A DNA stretch of 5,578 nucleotides, taken from an uncultured Lachnospiraceae bacterium (GTDB lineage: Bacteria > Bacillota > Clostridia > Lachnospirales > Lachnospiraceae). Below, one piece after another: positions 1 through 4,492 of this stretch. The number at the start of each line of letters is the position of its first letter. The first letter of the stretch is position 1. Below the pieces are notes generated by a model. That model saw nothing but the letters and a program-made list of their open reading frames with translations. It ran no database searches and was not told the origin of the DNA. The DNA is taken from positions 1 to 5,578 of the forward strand of contig CADCPJ010000081.1 of assembly GCA_902803245.1 (NCBI GenBank), in the 5' to 3' direction. The position numbers and the translations under genes were made by a program.

Positions 1-204
1 CACCTGTTCCCGCTCGAGAACCGGAATGAACTCGTCCGGATAAATGGTTCCTCTCACCGGGTCCTCCCACCTGGCCAGCGCCTCAAAACTGCACAGCTTT
101 CGGGAGATCGTTCGGATCACGGGCTGATAGAACGCCTGAATATAATGATAATCCAGCGCTCTCCTGTAATTCCGGGCTATGTAGTCATCCAGCTGTCCGG
201 CCAT
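1..204 (-). CDS. EAL-domain protein, putative c-di-GMP phosphodiesterase (5' part only)
   Basis: The gene runs off the left edge; 68 codons from the start ATG are visible. The peptide has the opening signature of an EAL domain: YQPV at residues 26-29, then FEALARWEDP at 40-49 with the EAL motif at 41-43, then G-T-I-Y-P-D-E-F-I-P-V-L-E at 52-64. In this family the Glu of EAL helps bind the catalytic metal, and the domain hydrolyses cyclic di-GMP to pGpG in the cytoplasm. Only about 25 residues precede YQPV, so the EAL domain is at the extreme N-terminus; any GGDEF or sensor domain must lie beyond the edge. The start is well fixed by AAGGAGG (211-217) six bases upstream. An extended -10 promoter, palindrome and leader hairpins precede it. 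The family is very likely; activity cannot be judged because the later metal and catalytic residues are missing. Confidence 0.9.
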   Translation of the reverse strand, partial: MAGQLDDYIARNYRRALDYHYIQAFYQPVIRTISRKLCSFEALARWEDPVRGTIYPDEFIPVLEREQV

Positions 205-227
205 GTCAAGCCTCCTTATAAAGAAAG

Positions 228-270
228 AGCGGAGAAAGCCCGGTCAGTGTAAGGTTTCCTCCGCTTTTTT
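228..270. terminator. Terminator-like hairpin in the EAL gene leader
   Basis: The arms AGCGGAG (228-234) and CTCCGCT (259-265) pair over 7 bp and can be extended by AAA/TTT with a bulge. Read on the plus strand, the stem runs straight into six Ts (265-270), the shape of an intrinsic terminator, although no plus-strand gene is visible upstream. Read on the minus strand, the stem sits 11 nt before the EAL-gene ribosome binding site and is followed by a pyrimidine-rich tract with scattered Ts, so it could act as an attenuator. The stem is clear; its direction of action is not. Confidence 0.5.
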
Positions 271-287
271 GTTATCGTCGCTGATGA

Positions 288-319
288 AATTGTCCCGGCA
301 GGGGATGCCTTCGACAATT
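288..319 (-). promoter_or_regulatory. Hairpin in the 5' leader of the EAL gene
   Basis: AATTGTC (288-294) pairs with GACAATT (313-319) over 7 bp. Inside it GGCA (297-300) pairs with TGCC (306-309) across a small internal loop, leaving a five-base apical loop. It lies within the transcript expected from the upstream extended -10. It matches no riboswitch class I know, including the cyclic-di-GMP riboswitches. Structure is seen; function is unknown. Confidence 0.4.
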
Positions 320-331
320 CCTGAGGTTAAC

Positions 332-343
332 TGGTATATACCA
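332..343. promoter_or_regulatory. Perfect 12-bp palindrome, candidate operator
   Basis: TGGTATATACCA is a perfect inverted repeat placed just downstream of the minus-strand -10 box, so the expected transcription start (near 338) falls inside it. This is a classic repressor position. The GGT...ACC half-sites with a TA-rich centre resemble operators of GntR-family (HutC-type) repressors; that assignment is inference, as no regulator gene is in the window. Confidence 0.5.
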
Positions 344-344
344 C

Positions 345-374
345 ATTATAACACAAAGTATTCAAAGTGCGCAA
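345..374 (-). promoter_or_regulatory. Extended -10 promoter for the EAL gene
   Basis: On the minus strand TATAAT (350-345) is a perfect -10 box, preceded by TGT, giving the extended form TGnTATAAT. A weak -35, TTGCGC (374-369), lies 18 bases upstream. Transcription would start near 338, leaving a leader of about 130 nt before the EAL start codon, with the palindrome at its 5' end and two hairpins inside it. Confidence 0.6.
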
Positions 375-410
375 TCCGGACCGCCTCCCCCGCTGCCTTC
401 CCGCCGGGCT

Positions 411-492
411 CCCGCAGCCTCTATGCGCTGCCTTTTTCGCGCCGCCGCCCGCAGCCTCTATGCGCTGCCTTTTTCGCGCCGCCGCCCGCAGC
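411..492. repeat. Perfect 37-bp tandem duplication plus partial third copy
   Basis: The 37-bp unit starts CCCGCAGCCTCTATG and ends TTTTTCGCGCCGCCG. It occurs twice without a mismatch (411-447 and 448-484), followed by the first 8 bp of a third copy (485-492). A degenerate relative of its GC-rich half is visible just upstream (about 388-410). Each copy contains GCAGC and GCTGC separated by 8 bases and then C plus five Ts, a weak terminator-like shape. It lies between the two divergent promoters and upstream of the predicted C-S lyase start site, so it is not expected in either mRNA. Confidence 0.85.
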
Positions 493-520
493 GTAAGGGG
501 GTGCCAGACAGCGGCAGCCA

Positions 521-529
521 TGTTACAAT
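521..529 (+). promoter_or_regulatory. Extended -10 promoter for the C-S lyase gene
   Basis: TGTTACAAT gives TGn followed by TACAAT, one mismatch from TATAAT. No good TTGACA-like -35 sits 16-18 bases upstream (the region reads GTGCCAG), so recognition would rely on the extended -10. The start would be near 536, leaving a leader of about 50 nt containing the direct repeat. Confidence 0.45.
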
Positions 530-539
530 GGTCTCACCA

Positions 540-566
540 CATATACCGGTCCCGCATATACCGGTC
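540..566 (+). repeat. 12-bp direct repeat in the C-S lyase leader, candidate regulator site
   Basis: CATATACCGGTC occurs at 540-551 and again at 555-566, a 15-bp period, each copy containing the ACCGGT palindrome. The pair lies just downstream of the predicted transcription start and just upstream of the ribosome binding site, where a bound repressor or an RNA-level regulator would block expression. The repeat is exact; the regulatory role is inference. Confidence 0.5.
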
Positions 567-570
567 AGCC

Positions 571-577
571 AAGGAGG
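571..577 (+). promoter_or_regulatory. Ribosome binding site that fixes the C-S lyase start
   Basis: AAGGAGG ends 8 bases before the ATG at 586. It decides in favour of the 401-residue protein over the longer in-frame reading that begins at a GTG at 367 and would add 73 residues with no family similarity. Confidence 0.85.
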
Positions 578-585
578 TTTCCCCC

Positions 586-1791
586 ATGAAATACGATTTC
601 ACTTCGATCATTGACCGCGCCGGAAAGGACGCGCTTGCCATAGACTCCGTCGGGAAGATTCCCGGCTTCGCCCCCGATGCCCCGCGCAGCGGCTTCGATC
701 TCATTCCCATGTGGGTCGCGGATATGAATTTTGCGACCGCGCCCGCCGTGACAGAGGCCATCGCGGACAGGGTGAGCCACCCGCTGTTCGGCTACTATGA
801 TCCCTCGGACGCTTATTACGACGCCATCATCCGCTGGCAGAGGGACCGGAACGGAACCGAGGGACTCCAAAGGGAGTGCATCGGCTATGAAAACGGAGTC
901 CTTGGCGGAGTCGCATCCGCGCTCTCCGTCTTTATCGGAAGAGGAGACTCCGTGCTCGTCCACTCGCCGACTTATATCGGATTTACGGGCACTCTCGTCT
1001 CCAACGGATATCACATCGTCCTAAGCCCGCTTGTTCCCGACAAAAACGGAATCTGGCGCATGGACTTTGACGACATGGAGAAGAAGCTCCGCGAGGAACA
1101 TATCCACGCAGCCATCTTCTGCTCGCCCCACAATCCCTCCGGCCGCGTCTGGGAAAAATGGGAAATCGAGGAGGCATTCCGCCTCTACGAAAAGTACGAC
1201 GTCCAGGTGATCAGCGATGAGATCTGGTCGGACCTCATTCTCAAAGGGCACAGGCACATCCCCTCGCAGAGCGTCAGCGAGGACGCGAGGAACCGAACGG
1301 TCGCGCTCTACGCCCCGTCAAAGACCTTCAATCTGGCGGGCCTCATCGGAAGCTATCACGTCATATACAATCCCGCGCTGCGGGACAAGGTTCGCCGGGC
1401 TTCCTCCCGCACCCACTACAACAGCATGAACGTCCTGTCCATGCACGCCCTGATCGGCGCCTACTCCAGGGAAGGCGCCGAGTGGGTGGACGAGCTGTGC
1501 GAGGTCCTTTCGGGAAATGTCCGCTATGCAGTGGATTACATCCGCGGGCACTTTGAAGGCGTTGGCGCCGCGAATCCCGAAGGAACGTATATGCTCTTCG
1601 CCGACTGCGGGGAGTGGTGCAGGGCACACGGGGTCTCCTTAAAGGAACTGGAAAAGAGGGCCTGGGATGTAGGCGTGGCCGTCCAGGACGGCGCGATGTT
1701 CCACGGGCCCTCCCACATCCGCATAAACCTCGCGCTGCCGCTCTCAAGAGTTCAGGAGGCCATGAACCGCTTAAGCCGCTATGTCTTCTGA
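586..1791 (+). CDS. patB: MalY/PatB-family PLP-dependent cystathionine beta-lyase (C-S lyase)/aminotransferase
   Basis: This 401-residue cytoplasmic enzyme is full length for the family (about 390). It is a fold-type I PLP enzyme: the early PMWVADMNF (41-49) and GYYDP (69-73) are family hallmarks, HNPSGRVW (182-189) carries the conserved Asn, ISDEIWSDL (209-217) carries the Asp that contacts the PLP pyridine nitrogen, SKTFNLAG (246-252) carries the cofactor lysine K247, and IRINLALP (378-385) carries the substrate-carboxylate Arg R379. Members cleave the C-S bond of cystathionine, cysteine or cysteine conjugates to pyruvate, ammonia and a thiol; some have aminotransferase or regulatory roles. 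The exact substrate cannot be told. The start is chosen from AAGGAGG (571-577), 8 bases upstream; an in-frame GTG at 367 would read through the 37-bp repeats and is not credible. It stands alone on the plus strand, and its 3' end overlaps the convergent secreted-protein gene by 21 bp. Confidence 0.93.
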   Translation: MKYDFTSIIDRAGKDALAIDSVGKIPGFAPDAPRSGFDLIPMWVADMNFATAPAVTEAIADRVSHPLFGYYDPSDAYYDAIIRWQRDRNGTEGLQRECIGYENGVLGGVASALSVFIGRGDSVLVHSPTYIGFTGTLVSNGYHIVLSPLVPDKNGIWRMDFDDMEKKLREEHIHAAIFCSPHNPSGRVWEKWEIEEAFRLYEKYDVQVISDEIWSDLILKGHRHIPSQSVSEDARNRTVALYAPSKTFNLAGLIGSYHVIYNPALRDKVRRASSRTHYNSMNVLSMHALIGAYSREGAEWVDELCEVLSGNVRYAVDYIRGHFEGVGAANPEGTYMLFADCGEWCRAHGVSLKELEKRAWDVGVAVQDGAMFHGPSHIRINLALPLSRVQEAMNRLSRYVF

Positions 1792-2754
1792 CGCGGTGCT
1801 CAAAGTCCCGTCGGTTTCCGGCACGGTGCCTATTGACTCGTCGGTTTCCGGTGCGTCCCCCGGTTCACCAAGAAACTTCCCGATCAGGAATTCCGTGAAC
1901 TCTTTTGCGGCGCGCCCCGCACCGGGAATCGGGATGCGGTCCCCCAGGTATTCCGCTCCTGCCGGAAGCCCTTCCCTGATGAGCAGGTCCGATGCAAGCA
2001 GGAAGAGTTCCGTCAGATCGATCTGCCCTTTCACATAGCGGGCGCTGTTTAAGGCAATGCCGAATGCGACTTCAACGATGGTCCGGAGAGTCTTCCTCGG
2101 GAGGGCATCTCCAAACATCCCCCTCTTATATGCCATGTCGGCCGCAGAGAGCACCGCACTCCTGGCAGTCCGGATCTGCTCCTCATCGGACAGGTCGATC
2201 TTCGAGACAACCCACCGGGCGATCAGGCCGATCTTCTCCGCGCTCGCTCTTATGACCCCGGAGGCTTTAAGTACCGCTTCTTTCGCCTCTTCCGCGTTCC
2301 TCATGGCATCGCTTACGGCGTTTCCCGCCTGATCCATGACAGAGGCCGCCGCATCAAAGAGCGAAGTCAGAGTCTCCTCTGCCTTTTTTTCCGCATCACT
2401 CAGCGAATTTCGCGCTTCCTCCGCCATTTTTTCCGCATTGCCGAGCGAGTCCAGCGCTTCCTCCGCCATCTTCTGCGCCCGGTCCGAAGCGCCCTTCGCC
2501 GCGGAAGAAGCTGTATCCGCAAGGTCATGCGCGGACCCGGTCAAATCAGACAGCTTCCCTGAGAAATAACTAAGAACCTTATCGGTGAGACTCATTTCCC
2601 TGGAATCTGCGTCCCCGGATAAACCGCTCTCCTCTGCCGCCTCTTTTGCGCTCTCCGCCGTGTTTGGTGCGGAATCCGCGAAAGATGCATAAGGAACAGC
2701 TCCTCCGGAAAGCAGCAGGCTTGCAGTCAGGATCAATGATACCATTTTCTTCAT
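1771..2754 (-). CDS. Secreted helical protein with 14-residue amphipathic repeats, function unknown
   Basis: I do not recognise this 327-residue protein. It begins with a typical Sec signal peptide: MKKM, a hydrophobic stretch (residues 5-20), and a likely signal peptidase I site after A-S-F-A (A26). There is no lipobox cysteine, so it should be released or held non-covalently. Residues 30-165 are rich in Ala, Glu, Ser and Lys and predicted helical; 93-134 are three 14-residue repeats with the pattern A-x-K-x-A-E-E-x-x-x-S-L-x-[ND], reminiscent of apolipoprotein- or LEA-like amphipathic helices. Residues 166-295 look like a compact helical domain with hydrophobic segments (224-240, 248-258). 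The tail is acidic, with PETD twice (302-305, 312-315). The start is set by AGGAGG (2764-2769), 9 bases upstream. It follows the sugar transferase after 140 nt, with a hairpin leader related to that of the amidase. Surface binding or a structural wall role is a guess. Confidence 0.8.
   Translation of the reverse strand: MKKMVSLILTASLLLSGGAVPYASFADSAPNTAESAKEAAEESGLSGDADSREMSLTDKVLSYFSGKLSDLTGSAHDLADTASSAAKGASDRAQKMAEEALDSLGNAEKMAEEARNSLSDAEKKAEETLTSLFDAAASVMDQAGNAVSDAMRNAEEAKEAVLKASGVIRASAEKIGLIARWVVSKIDLSDEEQIRTARSAVLSAADMAYKRGMFGDALPRKTLRTIVEVAFGIALNSARYVKGQIDLTELFLLASDLLIREGLPAGAEYLGDRIPIPGAGRAAKEFTEFLIGKFLGEPGDAPETDESIGTVPETDGTLSTASEDIAA
2353..2478 (-). repeat. Three 42-bp (14-codon) repeats inside the secreted helical protein gene
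   Basis: Residues 93-106, 107-120 and 121-134 align as 14-mers (AQKMAEEALDSLGN, AEKMAEEARNSLSD, AEKKAEETLTSLFD). The DNA copies have diverged more at some codons than the protein pattern, which suggests selection for an amphipathic helix and not a very recent duplication. A looser fourth unit follows (135-149, 15 residues). Confidence 0.7.
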
Positions 2755-2810
2755 CGGGCATATCCTCCTAAAATGATAATTGCTCAGCACTCCCGGCGCT
2801 TGAGAGTGCT
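2755..2810 (-). promoter_or_regulatory. Leader hairpin of the secreted helical protein gene (related to the amidase leader)
   Basis: On the minus strand AGCACTC (2810-2804) pairs with GAGTGCT (2792-2786), 7 perfect bp around the 11-base loop TCAAGCGCCGG. It is followed by GAGCAATTATC, then 31 nt in all from the stem to the ATG, which include the AGGAGG site. There is no T-run directly after the stem, so it does not look like an ordinary terminator of the sugar transferase gene. The amidase gene carries a matching element at the same distance. Confidence 0.55.
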
Positions 2811-2894
2811 TCGCTTCTTAAGGCTCCGCTTCAGCCGGCGCCAAACGGGTGTCCGCCAAACATCCGGCGTCCTTCATTGCGGCCGGCCGGCATT

Positions 2895-4286
2895 TCACAC
2901 TGCGCCGTCTCCGCGCACCACGACAAGTATCGTCTTTCCGATCAGGCGGATGTCGGTGAGCAGAGACCAGTTGTTGATGTATTCCGTGTCCATGCGGACA
3001 ACTTCCTCGAAATCCGTGATGTCGCTTCTTCCGCTGACCTGCCACATCCCGGTCAGCCCGGGCTTTACACTCATGCGCGCGCGGTGATGCGGGCTGTACC
3101 TCTCCCACTCGTCGATGGTCGGCGGCCTCGTGCCGACAAGGGACATATCGCCTTTCAGCACGTTCCAGAACTGGGGAAGCTCGTCGATGGAGTGCTTCCT
3201 CAGGAAATGGCCGATCGGGATGATTCTCGGGTCGTCGTCCACTTTGAACATCTGCCCGTCCATCTTGTTCTTCCCGATCAGCTCGGCTTTTCTTAAGTCC
3301 GCGTCCGGATACATGCTCCGGAACTTATAGATCCGGAACTGCCGGCCGTTCCGTCCCACGCGCATCTGGGAATAGAAAACCGGTCCCGGGGACTGGATCT
3401 TGATGATCGGGGCAAAGACGACAAAGGCGGCGCCTGTCACGGCAAGCCCGACGACGCTCCCGGCGATATCCATGACGCGCTTCACGATCAGCTGCCCGGG
3501 GTAGGCCACCGAATTGCTGGTTGACAGCACCGTGAGTCTGCCGATCTTCTCGATGAAGGCGTTCGGAAGCTCCTGATAGAGGTAGTCGATGCAGACGTGA
3601 ACCGTGAGCCCCGAATCCAGAAGAAACTCCATCCACCGCTCATAGTTCTCCTGGTCACCGATGTCCAGGATGACTTCATCGATGGCGTGCTCATTCCGAT
3701 AGGACTCAAGGAGGGAGAAGTCCAGCGCATAGACGGGCTGCGACACCGTCCCGGTCCAGCTGCTCGTGAAAATGGCGGCAAGGCGGTAGCGCATTTCCTC
3801 CGACTCGATCTTCTTCAGGGTACTCTGCTCCAGGGGGCGGTCCGTGATGAGCACGACGCTCGGCACCGCCTTCGCGATCCGGCGGATGACAATCTGCTTG
3901 TAGATCATCCGGGCTGCCGTCAGCACCCCGACTCCGATCACCGAGAACAGGATGAACAGCGTTCTCGAAAACCAGTAGCTCTCCTTCGCCAGATAGAGGT
4001 AGATCAGGATCCCTCCGGATAAGAAAAGCATGTACTGAAGCGAGGAGAAGAGCTCCATGACAAATGAGCGGTGCAGCACCTTCTTATAAAAATCATAGGC
4101 GATAAAGAGAAGAAGCGCAATCACGGGAATGGCCAAAGCGACGTGCTTATGCACGCCGAAGGACTCGTATTCCTTTCGGGGAATGAGGATCTTAACGAGC
4201 ACGAAATAGAGACATTCCAAAACAAGAATGTCCAGCACCGCAAAGTCCAGATGCTTCATCCACCGGTTTTTCTGAAGTTCGTACAT
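2895..4286 (-). CDS. Polyprenyl-phosphate sugar phosphotransferase (initiating exopolysaccharide/capsule glycosyltransferase)
   Basis: This 463-residue membrane protein has the full WbaP/WcaJ/CpsE-type layout. About four membrane segments lie at residues 13-35, 49-65, 80-100 and 107-125. A cytoplasmic nucleotide-binding-like middle domain follows (about 140-255), then the bacterial sugar transferase domain (266-463). That domain opens with a membrane-inserting helix (about 272-296), then RVGRNGRQFRIYKFRSM (309-325), the catalytic Asp-Glu pair in SIDELPQ (D368, E369), GDMSLVGTRPP (379-389) and KPGLTGMWQVSGRS (408-421). Members move a sugar-1-phosphate from a UDP-sugar to undecaprenyl phosphate on the inner membrane face, the first step of capsule, exopolysaccharide or glycoprotein glycan synthesis; the sugar cannot be told. 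The start is supported by AGGA (4296-4293), 6 bases upstream. No other glycan gene is visible beside it, which is unusual, since such genes usually sit in polysaccharide clusters. Confidence 0.93.
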   Translation of the reverse strand: MYELQKNRWMKHLDFAVLDILVLECLYFVLVKILIPRKEYESFGVHKHVALAIPVIALLLFIAYDFYKKVLHRSFVMELFSSLQYMLFLSGGILIYLYLAKESYWFSRTLFILFSVIGVGVLTAARMIYKQIVIRRIAKAVPSVVLITDRPLEQSTLKKIESEEMRYRLAAIFTSSWTGTVSQPVYALDFSLLESYRNEHAIDEVILDIGDQENYERWMEFLLDSGLTVHVCIDYLYQELPNAFIEKIGRLTVLSTSNSVAYPGQLIVKRVMDIAGSVVGLAVTGAAFVVFAPIIKIQSPGPVFYSQMRVGRNGRQFRIYKFRSMYPDADLRKAELIGKNKMDGQMFKVDDDPRIIPIGHFLRKHSIDELPQFWNVLKGDMSLVGTRPPTIDEWERYSPHHRARMSVKPGLTGMWQVSGRSDITDFEEVVRMDTEYINNWSLLTDIRLIGKTILVVVRGDGAV

Positions 4287-4324
4287 ATTCCGTCCTGTCT
4301 GATATGATTCTGACCTGTCCCCGG

Positions 4325-4492
4325 GATCTATTCCTGTCGGATCCGCTTCCTATCAGAACCCTTTCCGTCAGATCCGCTTTCCATCAGATCCGCTTCCCAT
4401 CAGAACCCTTTCCGTCAGATCTCTTTCCGTCAGATCTCTTTCCGTCAGATCTCTTTCCGTCAGATCTCTTTCCGTCAGATCCGCTTCCCGTA
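4325..4492. repeat. 15/16-bp tandem array spanning the amidase stop codon and the amidase-sugar transferase gap
   Basis: Eleven head-to-tail units of 15 or 16 bp can be laid out. Four are identical, GATCTCTTTCCGTCA (4418-4477). Those to the left are variants: GAACCCTTTCCGTCA at 4356 and 4403, GATCCGCTTCCCATCA and relatives at 4340, 4371 and 4387, and a decayed unit at 4325. A final variant (4478-4492) is the last five sense codons of the amidase. On the transcribed minus strand the main unit reads TGACGGAAAGAGATC, and the TGA of the first non-coding unit is the amidase stop. Looser relatives (CCTGTC, CCGTCCTGTC) continue to about 4290. Copy-number change would leave the amidase protein unaltered but would alter the leader of the sugar transferase. 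Confidence 0.9.

Larger units (their letters stand above)
205..585. other. Divergent intergenic control region (EAL gene / C-S lyase gene)
   Basis: This is a 381-base stretch with no credible gene, between two divergently read genes. From left to right it holds the ribosome binding site of the EAL gene, a terminator-like hairpin, a second hairpin, a perfect palindrome overlapping the predicted EAL-gene start site, an extended -10 promoter facing left, a GC-rich 37-bp tandem duplication, an extended -10 promoter facing right, a 12-bp direct repeat and the ribosome binding site of the C-S lyase. Open frames through it exist only because the GC-rich repeat lacks stops; they have no ribosome binding site or family resemblance. 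Confidence 0.75.

Noticed and set aside
205..338. Cyclic-di-GMP riboswitch before the EAL gene
   Set aside because: Functionally tempting, but I see neither the conserved core nor the helix layout of the GEMM-I or GEMM-II classes.
411..484. Paired intrinsic terminators in the 37-bp repeats
   Set aside because: Each stem is only 5 bp with an 8-base loop, the Ts are offset by a C, and no plus-strand gene lies upstream to be terminated.
367..585. N-terminal extension of the C-S lyase from a GTG at 367
   Set aside because: It would translate the 37-bp repeats, has no family similarity, and a strong ribosome binding site precedes the ATG at 586.
2755..2790. Longer start (GTG at 2790) for the secreted helical protein, or the ATG at 2761 in another frame
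   Set aside because: The GTG lies inside the leader hairpin with no ribosome binding site and would bury the signal peptide; the ATG at 2761 is 2 bases from AGGAGG and leads to an Arg-rich shadow peptide.
2882..2891. Perfect palindrome GCCGGCCGGC just after the sugar transferase stop, as a terminator
   Set aside because: It has no loop-forming spacer and no following T-run on the minus strand; it may be only a consequence of GC richness.
2877..4022. Long plus-strand open frames opposite the sugar transferase
   Set aside because: They mirror a strongly supported gene on the other strand in GC-rich DNA and lack ribosome binding sites and recognisable domains.
4325..4492. CRISPR array
   Set aside because: The units abut head to tail with no unique spacers and are only 15-16 bp; no cas gene is present.
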